DNA of 64,000 nt from Polluticoccus soli (GTDB lineage Bacteria > Bacteroidota > Bacteroidia > Chitinophagales > Chitinophagaceae). Each line of letters starts with the position of its first letter. The first letter of the stretch is position 1. The stretch covers positions 744,001-808,000 of the forward strand of contig NZ_JARJHT010000002.1 of NCBI RefSeq assembly GCF_029269745.1, read 5' to 3'. The translations under genes were made by a program, and so were the position numbers. Of this stretch, positions 17,348-26,137 are shown in pieces. The notes below the pieces were generated by a model that saw only the letters and a list, made by a program, of their open reading frames with translations, was not told the origin of the DNA and made no database searches.

Positions 17348-17379
17348 TTTGCAGGGCTTAGGGATTTTTCGTTTCTTTG
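17348..17379 (+). promoter_or_regulatory. Probable ilvE promoter
   Basis: TTTG at 17348-17351, a 20-bp spacer, then TTTCTTTG at 17372-17379, which differs from TAnnTTTG at one base. Transcription would start about 35 bp before the ilvE ATG. Confidence 0.45.
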
Positions 17380-17420
17380 CACGAAATTAATCAATTTAGC
17401 GTCCCTTTTAATTATAAGAC

Positions 17421-18488
17421 ATGAGCGTTTCCGTTATGGATATAACCGTGCACAAAGTAGAAAAAAGTCGCATAAATCAGCTGGATCCGTCCAATATTCA
17501 ATTTGGTAAGCTGTATGCTGACCACATGCTGGTTGCCCACTACGAAAATGGCGAATGGCTGCCTGCTGAGATTGTTCCTTTCGGGGACCTCAGCCTGAGC
17601 CCTGCTACTACCTTCATGCACTATGGCCAAGCCATTTTCGAAGGCGTAAAGGCTTATAAAGATGCTGAAGGTAATGCTACTATCTTCCGTCCTTACGACA
17701 ATTGGAGGCGTTTTAACCGTTCTGCGGTACGTATGGCTATGCCTGAAATACCTGAAGAACTGTTTGTAGAAGGTATGCGTCAGCTGGTTGATCTTGACCG
17801 CAACTGGATACCTACAGGTGAGAATACTTCGCTGTACCTGCGTCCGTTCATGATCGCTACAGACGAATTCATTGGCGTAAAACCTGCTGAGAAATTCACT
17901 TTCCTCATCATAACCAGCCCTGCCGGTCCTTACTACTCTAAGCCGGTATCTATCTACATACAGGATCGTTACGTGCGCGCCTTCCCTGGCGGTATTGGTT
18001 TTACCAAAGCGGCGGGTAACTATGGTGCCAGCATGTATCCTACACAGGAGATCAGGAAAATGGGCTACGACCAGATACTGTGGACAGATGGCCTGCACCA
18101 TAAATATGTACAGGAGATCGGTACCATGAACGTATTCTTCGTAATTGGCGACAAAGTGATCACTCCTGAAACCAGCGAGACCATCCTGGAAGGTGTAACC
18201 CGCGACAGCGCCATCAAAGTAATGCGCGAAAAAGGCATCACTGTTGAAGAGCGTCCGCTGAGCATCGACGAAATAGTAGAAGCATACAAGAACGGCCAGC
18301 TGCGCGAAGCATTTGGTACCGGTACTGCTGCCTCTATCTCTAACATAGCGGAGCTGACTTACCACGACCTAAAAATGCAGCTGCCTCCTGTAGAAACATG
18401 GGAAGTTGCCAACTGGCTGAAACAAGAACTGAACGACATCCGTTACGGCCGCAAAGAAGATACACACGGCTGGAACCTGCACGTTTAA
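17421..18488 (+). CDS. ilvE: Branched-chain amino acid aminotransferase
   Basis: 355 residues, the length of the longer (BCAT-type II) class IV enzymes. Recognisable parts are LSLSPATTFMHYGQAIFEG near residue 60, the LRPFMIAT strand, and the PLP lysine in GFTKAAGNYGAS near residue 198. The glycine-rich TGTAASISNI phosphate loop is near 305. It transfers the amino group between glutamate and the branched-chain keto acids in the cytoplasm. Single gene with its own promoter and a strong terminator; divergent from the recQ operon. Confidence 0.95.
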   Translation: MSVSVMDITVHKVEKSRINQLDPSNIQFGKLYADHMLVAHYENGEWLPAEIVPFGDLSLSPATTFMHYGQAIFEGVKAYKDAEGNATIFRPYDNWRRFNRSAVRMAMPEIPEELFVEGMRQLVDLDRNWIPTGENTSLYLRPFMIATDEFIGVKPAEKFTFLIITSPAGPYYSKPVSIYIQDRYVRAFPGGIGFTKAAGNYGASMYPTQEIRKMGYDQILWTDGLHHKYVQEIGTMNVFFVIGDKVITPETSETILEGVTRDSAIKVMREKGITVEERPLSIDEIVEAYKNGQLREAFGTGTAASISNIAELTYHDLKMQLPPVETWEVANWLKQELNDIRYGRKEDTHGWNLHV

Positions 18489-18505
18489 TATCATTCCACA
18501 TAAAT

Positions 18506-18538
18506 AAAAAGAGCCTGTATAACTACAGGCTCTTTTTT
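18506..18538 (+). terminator. Rho-independent terminator of ilvE
   Basis: Stem AAAAAGAGCCTGTA (18506-18519) with TACAGGCTCTTTTT (18524-18537), loop TAAC, then Ts. Confidence 0.9.
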
Positions 18539-18643
18539 ATTTATGCAGTTTGGGGGATGGGCATACAAGTTGAACAGGGTATTAGTAAATTTAGTCACCA
18601 CCACTGGGTGATCTGTTCGTGCACACTCTTAAAATGCTTGATT

Positions 18644-19270
18644 ATGGCCACCTCTTTAAGAACGTCGAAAACCATCCTGTTCCTTTTTGCGCTACTGTTC
18701 GTACACCTATCTTCATTCGCACAGCGGTACGTCTTTTACCTGCATGGCACTATTGTAGAAGGTACAACAACAGACCCCATCAGCGAGAGCTATGGCAGGT
18801 ACGAATATGCAAACATCATCAAGGCGCTGAAACAATATGGCTATGTGGTGATCAGCGAACGACGCGCGGCAAATACCATTGTCGAATCGTATGCACTTAA
18901 AGTTGCAAGCCAGATAGACAGCCTGAAGAAGACGGGCGTGAAAAGTGACAACATCACCGTGATTGGCGCATCGAAGGGAGCGGGCATAGCTATGCGTGCT
19001 TCCGGCTTCGCTAAGGATAAAAAAGTGAAGTATGTTTTGATGGCCGGTTGTAATGATGAAGACGCCGGTCGCTACGATCTTTATGGACAAATTCTTTCCA
19101 TCTACGAAAAGTCCGATCCTTTTGCCGGATCGTGTAACGCAATAAAGAAACGTTCGCCAGGCGTCAGCAAATACAAGGAGATAGAGTTAACTACCGGTAA
19201 AAAACACGGTTTTATCTACACCCCGATCTCCGAATGGCTCATCCCCGCGGTCAACTGGATAGAGAAGTAA
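18644..19270 (+). CDS. Secreted alpha/beta-hydrolase-fold protein
   Basis: 208 residues from the ATG at 18644, which gives a clean signal peptide (ILFLFALLFVHLSSFAQ); the frame is open further upstream but runs back into ilvE. The mature part starts with a strand and oxyanion-type HG (YVFYLHGTIVEG). The nucleophile elbow is VIGASKGAGIA near residue 110. A candidate acid is the Asp in YEKSDPFAG, and a candidate base is the His in KKHGFIY near the end. These complete a Ser-Asp-His set. Probably a periplasmic esterase or peptidase-like enzyme; substrate unknown. Confidence 0.7.
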   Translation: MATSLRTSKTILFLFALLFVHLSSFAQRYVFYLHGTIVEGTTTDPISESYGRYEYANIIKALKQYGYVVISERRAANTIVESYALKVASQIDSLKKTGVKSDNITVIGASKGAGIAMRASGFAKDKKVKYVLMAGCNDEDAGRYDLYGQILSIYEKSDPFAGSCNAIKKRSPGVSKYKEIELTTGKKHGFIYTPISEWLIPAVNWIEK

Positions 19271-19354
19271 TTGTTAAAGTGTTGAGTGAAACCGTTCTGT
19301 GAGCATTTACAGCATTCTTTTTTGTAATTTTATTGGCTTATACGCAATACAACA

Positions 19355-19864
19355 ATGAAAAATTTTCGACGCGCGCTACTAGCCCTTGCCATCACGACAT
19401 TTGTAGGTTCGCAGGCTATTGCCCAGGAGGTTAAAAATGGACTGACCTGGTATAATGATGTGCAGCAGGCGCAGGCTATATCTGAAAAAACACATAAGCC
19501 AATCTTTGGCTTCTTTACCGGCAGCGATTGGTGTGGCTGGTGCAAAAAGCTGCAAGCCGCTGTATTTGCAAAGCCTGAGTTCCAAACCTGGGCAAAAAAC
19601 AATGTTGTGCTGTTAGAACTGGATTTTCCGCGCCGCACACAGCTGCCCGAGAAAATTGCGCAGCAAAATGCTGAATTGCAAAACGTTTTCCAGGTAGGTG
19701 GTTATCCAACTGTTTGGATATTCAACCTCGATAAAGACAAAAAAACACAGAAGTTCAATATCTCAGCGCTTGGCAAACTCGGCTATCCATCAGCCCAGCC
19801 GGGACAAGAGGCTACAGTTTTTCTCGCGACTGCCAACGATATCCTGAAGAATAAAAACAAATAA
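19355..19864 (+). CDS. Periplasmic thioredoxin-like protein
   Basis: 169 residues with signal peptide (MKNFRRALLALAITTFVGSQAIAQ). The active site is SDWCGWCKKLQ (CGWC) near residue 52, and the cis-proline loop GGYPTVWIF is near 115. It belongs to the thioredoxin_7/DUF255-like branch with CxWC sites, which act as disulfide reductases or chaperone-like proteins in the periplasm. Single gene with its own terminator. Confidence 0.8.
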   Translation: MKNFRRALLALAITTFVGSQAIAQEVKNGLTWYNDVQQAQAISEKTHKPIFGFFTGSDWCGWCKKLQAAVFAKPEFQTWAKNNVVLLELDFPRRTQLPEKIAQQNAELQNVFQVGGYPTVWIFNLDKDKKTQKFNISALGKLGYPSAQPGQEATVFLATANDILKNKNK

Positions 19865-19866
19865 AT

Positions 19867-19895
19867 AAAAAGCCCGGCTCAAACCGGGCTTTTTT
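19867..19895 (+). terminator. Rho-independent terminator
   Basis: Stem AAAAAGCCCGG (19867-19877) with CCGGGCTTTTT (19884-19894), loop CTCAAA. It starts 3 bp after the thioredoxin-like stop and can serve the convergent gene as well. Confidence 0.9.
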
Positions 19896-19920
19896 ATTGA
19901 TCATACTTACCTTCTGTTTT

Positions 19921-20985
19921 TTATCTGCGGATGAGCATCTTATAGGTCTTGCTTTCCACACCGGCTGTCACTTTTACTATATAAACACCATCAGCCACAA
20001 CTGGCAACTCTATATGTTCGTTTATAGCATTTTGTACTGGAGCGACGACCTTTCTGTAAACAAGTTGTCCAACCGTGTTATACACATCAATGGCGGCAGT
20101 GGGGGAAGTAAGGATGCCATGTACGGAAAAATTGCCTGAGTTCGGATTGGGCGCTATCGCTACTGATATGTTCTGTTCAATACCGATAACACTAGCTGTA
20201 GTATCTGTCCCACCGTCACCCACTGGGTTGCAATAGTTGGCGATCTCGCTGGCAGTGAGTACGCGGTTATAAATGCGCAGATCATCCATCACGCCCTTGA
20301 ACCAATATGGGTATTGAGAAGCATTGCCAAAAATATTAGCACCTATGGAAAGACCGTCTGTGCTCGTTCCAATAGGTACTGGTACCTGGGGCGGCGCTAT
20401 CACGCGCAGGTCGCCGTTTACATAGATCCTGAATGCTGTACCATCAAAAGTGCCTATTACGCAATACCACTGGTTGGTGTGCACAGTAGGCGAGTCTGCC
20501 CAGCTGTAGTGATAAGGATAGTTGGAGGGTCCTCCACCGCAGGTGAATACATACCTGTTCGTATCAAAAGTAGTGCACGAGCTGTCAAATACATTTTCAG
20601 TTAGACTAAGAAAATAGGAACCTGGATACCCGTGATCAACTCCGCGGGCCATTATCATACTGATCTGGCATGTGTTGGTGTAAAAACCTTCGGGTTTAAG
20701 CACGGCACAAAAAGTATAATTGGTCAGGTTCAGATCAGGCTGATATGGTATGGTGATATAACTGTTCGAAGCGCCCGCAAATCTAATTGCCGTATTAGAC
20801 ACACCAGACTTTCCGGCGGTTGCAGTTACATTATTCATTGTGCCGTTATGGCCTTTACCTGTATTGTCACTAGCGTTTCCTGAGAATGGCCAATGCGCCA
20901 CCAAGCCAAATGTTGATTGCCCGAACATAGCAACAGGCGCGAAAAAGATCGCGACAAACAAGATGGAACGTATAGATAGTTTCAT
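19921..20985 (-). CDS. Secreted LamG (concanavalin-like) protein with T9SS sorting domain
   Basis: 354 residues from the ATG at 20985 (MKLSIRSILFVAIFFAPVAMF signal peptide region); the frame continues six codons upstream only to a TTG. A LamG/Laminin_G_3 domain covers about 25-245: LVAHWPFSGNASDNTGKGHNG, the usual opening of such domains, then WYCVIGTFDGTAFRIYVNG and GVMDDLRIYNRVLTASEI. A T9SS sorting domain (AIAPNPNSGNFSV to the final KTYKMLIRR) closes it. LamG domains bind glycans or proteins. Probably a surface-attached binding protein. Confidence 0.85.
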   Translation of the reverse strand: MKLSIRSILFVAIFFAPVAMFGQSTFGLVAHWPFSGNASDNTGKGHNGTMNNVTATAGKSGVSNTAIRFAGASNSYITIPYQPDLNLTNYTFCAVLKPEGFYTNTCQISMIMARGVDHGYPGSYFLSLTENVFDSSCTTFDTNRYVFTCGGGPSNYPYHYSWADSPTVHTNQWYCVIGTFDGTAFRIYVNGDLRVIAPPQVPVPIGTSTDGLSIGANIFGNASQYPYWFKGVMDDLRIYNRVLTASEIANYCNPVGDGGTDTTASVIGIEQNISVAIAPNPNSGNFSVHGILTSPTAAIDVYNTVGQLVYRKVVAPVQNAINEHIELPVVADGVYIVKVTAGVESKTYKMLIRR

Positions 20986-21134
20986 AGGATTATTTTGAGG
21001 CAAAATAGAAAATTATTCTTGATATACTAATCAGGATTATATGAAACGATGGTTTCATTCAGCGAAAGTCCATTTTCATCCATTGGCGCATAGTACCTGT
21101 AAAGGTGTACGGTACAATTTTAGTTACCAGCTTA

Positions 21135-21168
21135 CTGCCGCAATTGGGAATGGCGGCAGATTTTTGTT
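21135..21168 (+). terminator. Possible terminator-like hairpin with no plus-strand gene before it
   Basis: CTGCCGC (21135-21141) pairs with GCGGCAG (21153-21159) and is followed by ATTTTTGTT. No plus-strand gene lies between 19864 and here. It may end a small RNA or be a relic of the duplicated region described next. Confidence 0.3.
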
Positions 21169-21190
21169 AAAAGCATAAACCATTGAGCCT

Positions 21191-21286
21191 ATGGAGCATG
21201 CAGAAAGTCTTTCACTGTCCACCCTGGCAACCGAACTGGAGCAGTTCCTTCCGGTCAAGAAGGAGGCTGTTGAACAGTACAATTAA
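21191..21286 (+). pseudogene. Truncated partial copy of the pyruvate-kinase-like gene (N-terminus only)
   Basis: ATG at 21191 and TAA at 21284-21286 give 31 codons. The peptide contains STLATELEQFLPVKKEAVEQ, which matches SALVTELERFLRVMDEAVEQ at the start of the intact gene at 22004. Homology also reaches upstream: GGTACA-TTTTA at 21111 corresponds to 21934, and ACTGCC at 21134 to 21956. After the match the frame stops. This is best read as the remnant of a duplication; its last 32 bp overlap the end of the minus-strand gene. Confidence 0.7.
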
Positions 21287-21881
21287 ACGTGCGTTCGAAT
21301 TCCCAATCAGAAATATACATCTCCTTCGAGCCGGGTATTAGTAGCAAATTGCTGTCTATTTCATGTGAAAGAGAGTAGATAACAGGCTCATCTAGCCAAT
21401 AATATTTTTTAGCGAAAACGGATCGTACGCGAAATTGATGATCGAAATGCACCCAAAGCATTGGATAAGCATAAAATTCTACAGGTCGGGTATACTCCAG
21501 GGTAAAGCCACTCTCATTCAGATCATTTCTATAGCCCTCGCAGCAAAAAGCCGTATCTGCAAATATTCGCTCCAGCTTCCTACAGATGTTCTTCGCCTCA
21601 CCCGGTTTAACATCATAATAACCTCGTGCGGGATTTCTACAAGACATCATATGCATTTGATGGGCTATCTCATAGTTGTATGGCGGGCCAAGTAATGCCA
21701 GAACTTCCTCAAGTTTCATCCCCAGGTTTACCTTTTTGATCCGGTCGGCTGACACACCCGGAGCAACATCACTACACGTTATCAACGGCAACGCTAAGAC
21801 AATGTTCAGCATCAGCAACAACGCTGCTAACGATAAATTCAGCCACAGCAATACCCGGCCTGCTTTAATTACTACAGACAT
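21255..21881 (-). CDS. Membrane-anchored protein with SmpA/BamE-like motif
   Basis: 208 residues. One N-terminal membrane segment (about 9-33, VLLWLNLSLAALLLMLNIVLAL) with no clear cleavage site is followed by an exported domain. The sequence IKKVNLGMKLEEVLALLGPPY (about 48-68) has the pattern of the SmpA/OmlA/BamE fold, in which a GM-x3-EV helix precedes an LGxP turn. Five cysteines follow (SCRN, ICRK, CCEG, FNCT). It is inserted between the broken and intact copies of the pyruvate-kinase-like gene. Function unknown. Confidence 0.55.
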   Translation of the reverse strand: MSVVIKAGRVLLWLNLSLAALLLMLNIVLALPLITCSDVAPGVSADRIKKVNLGMKLEEVLALLGPPYNYEIAHQMHMMSCRNPARGYYDVKPGEAKNICRKLERIFADTAFCCEGYRNDLNESGFTLEYTRPVEFYAYPMLWVHFDHQFRVRSVFAKKYYWLDEPVIYSLSHEIDSNLLLIPGSKEMYISDWEFERTFNCTVQQPPS

Positions 21882-22003
21882 GAAACCATTAACGGTAGGT
21901 TGAACGCTTTAGTATGGCTAGCGGACCAATGCAGGTACAGTTTTATTGCTAATAGACTGCCACCGATACACCGATTCTTCAGATATCTAAAGCATTGCAG
22001 CCC

Positions 22004-23491
22004 ATGGACAAACTGAATACTCTTTCACCATCCGCCCTGGTAACCGAACTGGAGCGGTTCCTTAGGGTCATGGATGAGGCTGTTGAGCAACAGGTGCATG
22101 CTATCGAGAATATACACCCCGACCAGCAGATCAGCGCGCGAAACCTGCTTCAATATCTTAAACTGAGAAGTGAAGACATCCGTCCGCTGCAAGACAGGTT
22201 GCATTTGCTTGGCTTGTCGTCGCTCAACAGCAGCGAGTCGCATATACGCGCGCAGGTGGAAGCCATTTTGCAAATGCTGGGCAAAGAAATTCAAAATGAA
22301 GAGCTATCGCCCTGCAACTACCACGTAGCGCGCAACCTGCTGTATAACCGTAGCATCCAATTATTTGGTACTAAGGATGTGGAGGCTATTCCCTATATCA
22401 TGATCACCTTCGACGCGCGTTTTGCAGATGACGTAAAGCTGGTAACCAAACTCCTGGAAAGAGGAATGAACATCGCACGCATCAACTGCGCCCACGACAA
22501 TCGCGAAACCTGGATGAAAATGATCAATACTACCAGGACCGCGTGCCGGAAAACGGGTTTAGCCTGCAAAATATACATGGACCTCGCAGGTCCAAAGATC
22601 CGTACAGTGATACGTAATACTGGCAAAGCCGTTACCAAAAAGAAAAAGCGTATTAAACTATACGAAGGCCAAAAAATACTGTTTGCTGAACCCGAAGCTT
22701 TTTTTGACCCCGCTATGGCAGTAATTGGTTGCGACGAAACCGGGGTAACGCAACGGCTGAAACCCGGCGACAGGGTGCTGTACGACGATGGGGTAGTGGA
22801 GATGCAGGTTGTTGACAACACACTACCGCGGAGTGCTTTGCTACAGGTAGTACGCATATCGGCAAAAAAGCGCAGGCTGAGGGAAAAGAAGGGTATCAAC
22901 TTTCCTGATACGATGCTGGATCTGCCCGCCTTAACAGAATACGACCGTTCAGTGCTCCCCTTTGTTTGTGCCAATGCCGATCTTATAGGTTATTCATTTG
23001 TCAGGAAGGCGGCTGACGTCCAAGAATTGCAACAGGTCATATCAGCCTTTAACAAACGCCCCTGCATCATTGTGAAAATAGAAACCTCCGAAGCAGTAGA
23101 ACGTTTTCCTTCTATACTGCTGCAGGCGATGACCGAGGAAGTATATGGCGTGATGATAGCCCGCGGCGACCTGGCAGTGGAAATTGGCTTTGAGCAACTG
23201 AGCGAAGTGCAGGAAGAACTGGTGTGGGTGAGCGAGGCTGGACATGCGCCGCTGATCTGGGCCACGCAGGTACTCGATAGCCTCAACAAACGCGGCATTG
23301 CTACTCGTGCTGAAGTGACCGATGCTTACTACGCCGCCATATCAGAATGTGTAATGGTGAACAAAGGCCGCAACATCCTTAAAGTAATAGACTCTCTCCG
23401 CGACATATTAAAACGCAGCCGAGGCCACCGTATCAAAAAGCGCTACACCTGTGGGGTAATGGATATTGCAACCAGGTATTTTGGAGATTGA
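22004..23491 (+). CDS. Atypical pyruvate kinase-like protein
   Basis: 495 residues from ATG 22004. A helical N-terminal extension (about 1-125) is not found in standard pyruvate kinases. The barrel then begins (YIMITFDARFADDVKLV), with the GMNIARINCAHD strand, MDLAGPKIRT, the metal-binding KIE (VKIETSEAVERFP) and ARGDLAVEIG, and IATRAEVTDAYYAA near the end. The protein stops soon after the barrel, so the usual C-terminal allosteric domain is missing. The PxxGP part of the substrate loop is altered to FDA. It may be a PEP-utilising enzyme with changed regulation. A truncated copy lies 700 bp upstream. Confidence 0.75.
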   Translation: MDKLNTLSPSALVTELERFLRVMDEAVEQQVHAIENIHPDQQISARNLLQYLKLRSEDIRPLQDRLHLLGLSSLNSSESHIRAQVEAILQMLGKEIQNEELSPCNYHVARNLLYNRSIQLFGTKDVEAIPYIMITFDARFADDVKLVTKLLERGMNIARINCAHDNRETWMKMINTTRTACRKTGLACKIYMDLAGPKIRTVIRNTGKAVTKKKKRIKLYEGQKILFAEPEAFFDPAMAVIGCDETGVTQRLKPGDRVLYDDGVVEMQVVDNTLPRSALLQVVRISAKKRRLREKKGINFPDTMLDLPALTEYDRSVLPFVCANADLIGYSFVRKAADVQELQQVISAFNKRPCIIVKIETSEAVERFPSILLQAMTEEVYGVMIARGDLAVEIGFEQLSEVQEELVWVSEAGHAPLIWATQVLDSLNKRGIATRAEVTDAYYAAISECVMVNKGRNILKVIDSLRDILKRSRGHRIKKRYTCGVMDIATRYFGD

Positions 23492-23538
23492 CCAACTCTT
23501 ATTTGAGAAACAGAACCACGTTGATCCGGGATTCAACA

Positions 23539-23895
23539 CTAAAAACTCGCATCCCAAATACTTTTCAGTACCAGGAACACCAGTGAGCATACGATGACAC
23601 CGGTGCAACCTGCTCCTATCCAAATGCCTGATCGCGTTGATATTCCCACTCCAAGGACTGCCAGCGAAATTAATAGCAGGTAAATGAGAAAGCCGGTACA
23701 GATCGCAAGGAACGCAACCTGTCCATCATATCCCTTGTTAAAGACAAACAAGCTTATCAGGGTGACAACGGTTATCGCCACCATAGCGCCACTGGTTATC
23801 AGCGTGCGCTTCAGGTCGGGTTTTGCTATATATCCCACAGATATCCCTATCCCCGCGAGATAAACCATTGTAAAAAGACTAATAAAAACAAGCAT
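23539..23895 (-). CDS. Small four-helix membrane protein, unknown
   Basis: 118 residues, nearly all hydrophobic. Four membrane segments can be drawn at about 2-24, 33-53, 62-82 and 88-110, with short polar turns (KPDLKR, NKGYDG, STRSG). No family motif is seen. It stands alone, convergent with the pyruvate-kinase-like gene. Confidence 0.55.
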   Translation of the reverse strand: MLVFISLFTMVYLAGIGISVGYIAKPDLKRTLITSGAMVAITVVTLISLFVFNKGYDGQVAFLAICTGFLIYLLLISLAVLGVGISTRSGIWIGAGCTGVIVCSLVFLVLKSIWDASF

Positions 23896-24110
23896 ATCGT
23901 TCGTCTTAACCAGAGTTTATTAAATCAGCAAATGTTTAAGATCCAGTTTTAGCACATAATCCAAGATCCCGTGACAACAATGTCAGTATGACGATAATAG
24001 TCATACTATAAAGTTACCACTTACTACACGTTGTTTTATGGCAGAGTGCCAAAGCCATGGCAATCATTGAAATTGCATCACTTCTATGCAAATAGCAACT
24101 CTTTTCTTTG

Positions 24111-24144
24111 CTTCTTTCTCTTGGTTCAGCCAAAAAGAAAGAAG
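24111..24144. repeat. Imperfect palindrome, dispersed-repeat type
   Basis: CTTCTTTCTCTTGG (24111-24124) pairs imperfectly with CCAAAAAGAAAGAAG (24130-24144). A related, better palindrome is at 45341-45372. Such CTTCTTT/AAAGAAG palindromes are common between genes in this phylum. The remainder of the 369-bp gap 23896-24264 shows no gene or clear promoter. Confidence 0.5.
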
Positions 24145-24264
24145 GGATGAAAGGTGCTTCAAAAGGCGAAAAACAAGAGTAAAAGTGAGTCTAAAACACC
24201 CCCTAAAACACTAAAACCTTTGCAATTAATTCATTATTATTACGGTTTAAACCAATCCGGAACA

Positions 24265-25092
24265 ATGAGGAGGAGCAAGTGGGGAATCATCCCGCTATTA
24301 TGTCTGCTGTGCAGCACCGCCACCGCGCAGGATGAAGAAGAAGGCATCCTGTCGTCGATGGGCTTTACCCGTCACCTGATCTTGTCAGCAGGTGGCGCTT
24401 ATCATGAGGTGCTTGACAAATCGATATCATCTACCCGCTACCAGGGCATTGGATGGGCCGCATCCATCGGTACCATCAAAAAGAACGAGAACCACTGGTC
24501 TGAGGTATACCTGCAATATTCACATGCGCCTAAGCTCACCAAAGACCTGCTGGAGCCCACAGATCCACGTATTAGCTCTTACCGCGCCGCATTTGACTAC
24601 AAGCAGCTGATACGTAAACGCCTCCGCAATGAACGCCTCGACTTCCGCTACGGCGGTATGCTTTCGTCTAATTACAATTGGCGCCACGCCGACCACGTGG
24701 CCAATTCTGGTTATGCCCGCGAGTTCAGCATCAATCTTGGTCTGGCTGCGCGCCTGTCCAAAGAAATAGAGCTGGCAGATCACAGGCTGGCGCACCTTTC
24801 GTGGGCGGCAGGAGTTCCGCTGGTGGGTTACTATGCACGGCCCGACTACTTGAATAATATAAATAAGATAGACCCGGGAGACAAACCCGGTGCCGACTTT
24901 ATGGCAAACGGCACCACCAAGTTCATCGGCAAATATTTGCGGGTAAACAGTCGTCTTACATACGACTATACTTTGCACAACGGCAATGCTATTGCATTGG
25001 GTTATACCTGGGATTACTACAATATCAATTCAGATGCACCGGTATGGTTTGCAGAACATACGCTGTCGCTCACTTTTATGTTTAACTATTGA
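24265..25092 (+). CDS. Outer-membrane protein, probable barrel
   Basis: 275 residues from ATG 24265, which starts a signal peptide (RRSKWGIIPLLCLLCSTATAQ); the frame is open 37 codons further up through unlikely Lys/Ser-rich sequence. The mature part has strands ending in aromatic residues (YQGIGWAASIGTI, WSEVYLQYSHA, LDFRYGGMLSSNYNW, AIALGYTWDYYNI) and finishes TLSLTFMFNY, a typical last barrel strand with terminal aromatic. The stop overlaps the next ATG (TGATG), so it is coupled to the S41-like lipoprotein. Confidence 0.6.
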   Translation: MRRSKWGIIPLLCLLCSTATAQDEEEGILSSMGFTRHLILSAGGAYHEVLDKSISSTRYQGIGWAASIGTIKKNENHWSEVYLQYSHAPKLTKDLLEPTDPRISSYRAAFDYKQLIRKRLRNERLDFRYGGMLSSNYNWRHADHVANSGYAREFSINLGLAARLSKEIELADHRLAHLSWAAGVPLVGYYARPDYLNNINKIDPGDKPGADFMANGTTKFIGKYLRVNSRLTYDYTLHNGNAIALGYTWDYYNINSDAPVWFAEHTLSLTFMFNY

Positions 25093-26132
25093 TGAAGAAA
25101 GGATACATGAGAAAGTTGATCTACCTGTTACTGGTTACTGTTACACTCACGTCGTGCGAGAAGCTGATGATGCCGAAGAACGCCAATAAAAAGCCTACCG
25201 CGGTATTTGAAGAACTATGGCATGCCATAGACGATGGCTATTCGTTGCTGAACTATAAAAAGATACGCTGGGATTCAGTGTATACTGAATTTAAACCGCT
25301 GGTGTACGATTCGATGACGGATCGCCAGTTGTTCGACACCTGTGCTAAAATGCTGGCCCGCCTCGACGATCCGCAGGTGGTGCTTGATGCAGGCTTTACA
25401 CAAACACATCGCGACGACAGGTACAAATACCCAAGCAACTTCAATAGGGCATTGCTTGATCGTACTTACCTCGCCAACCACGAAAAGACGGGCCCACTCA
25501 TTCACACCATCATCGACTCGATAGGATATGTCTACTATGGCAGTTTTGATGAAGACGTGACAGAAGCGGATATCGACGGCGTGATCAATCGCTTTAGAGA
25601 ATCGCAGATCACCAAAGGCACGGTGATAGATATACGTGGCAATAAGGGCGGCAAACTGGAGAATGTATTTACGCTGTTATCCAAGATCGATATACCTGAT
25701 GAACTACTGAACACCACGACATTGATCTACCAGGTAGCCTATAAGAACGGTCCCAAGCACGACCAGTTCACCAAACTGACCGATACCTGGCTGAAAGAAA
25801 GTATGGGCGACAGGTTTTACGGAAAAGTAATAGTACTCACCAATAGAGATAATGCCGGCAATGCCGTGCTATTTTCATCTGGCGCAAGGGCTATTGCAAG
25901 CGTAAAAACGATGGGCGATACCACCATGGGTTATGGCGGGCCTACCGCAGGCTATGAGTTGCCTAATGGCTGGAGGGTACACTATCCCAACTCCATACTG
26001 CTGACATCGGATGGCAACAGTATGCTGCCAGGGGTAGCACCTACACATCCAAAACAGTTAGATCCCGTAGCGGAATCACAAGGGAAAGACAGCATCCTGG
26101 AAGCTGCACTTAAGGAATTGAAAGAAGAGTAG
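25092..26132 (+). CDS. S41-family peptidase-like lipoprotein, possibly inactive
   Basis: 346 residues from ATG 25092; a second ATG at 25107 also gives a good lipoprotein signal (LIYLLLVTVTLTSCEK). The tail-specific protease fold is visible: an N-terminal helical region (ELWHAIDDGYSLLNYKKI), the strand TVIDIRGNKGGKLENV near residue 178, and KVIVLTNRDNAGNAVLFSSG near 245. In active S41 peptidases the last segment reads TNRxTxSAAE, with the catalytic Ser; here Gly or Asn stands at that point. It may be a binding or scaffold protein. Coupled to the barrel protein before it. Confidence 0.7.
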   Translation: MKKGYMRKLIYLLLVTVTLTSCEKLMMPKNANKKPTAVFEELWHAIDDGYSLLNYKKIRWDSVYTEFKPLVYDSMTDRQLFDTCAKMLARLDDPQVVLDAGFTQTHRDDRYKYPSNFNRALLDRTYLANHEKTGPLIHTIIDSIGYVYYGSFDEDVTEADIDGVINRFRESQITKGTVIDIRGNKGGKLENVFTLLSKIDIPDELLNTTTLIYQVAYKNGPKHDQFTKLTDTWLKESMGDRFYGKVIVLTNRDNAGNAVLFSSGARAIASVKTMGDTTMGYGGPTAGYELPNGWRVHYPNSILLTSDGNSMLPGVAPTHPKQLDPVAESQGKDSILEAALKELKEE

Positions 26133-26137
26133 GCAGC

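Noticed and set aside
17412-18365. 317-codon frame antisense to ilvE
   Set aside because: It is a shadow of a well-conserved gene read on the other strand; its sequence has no domain.
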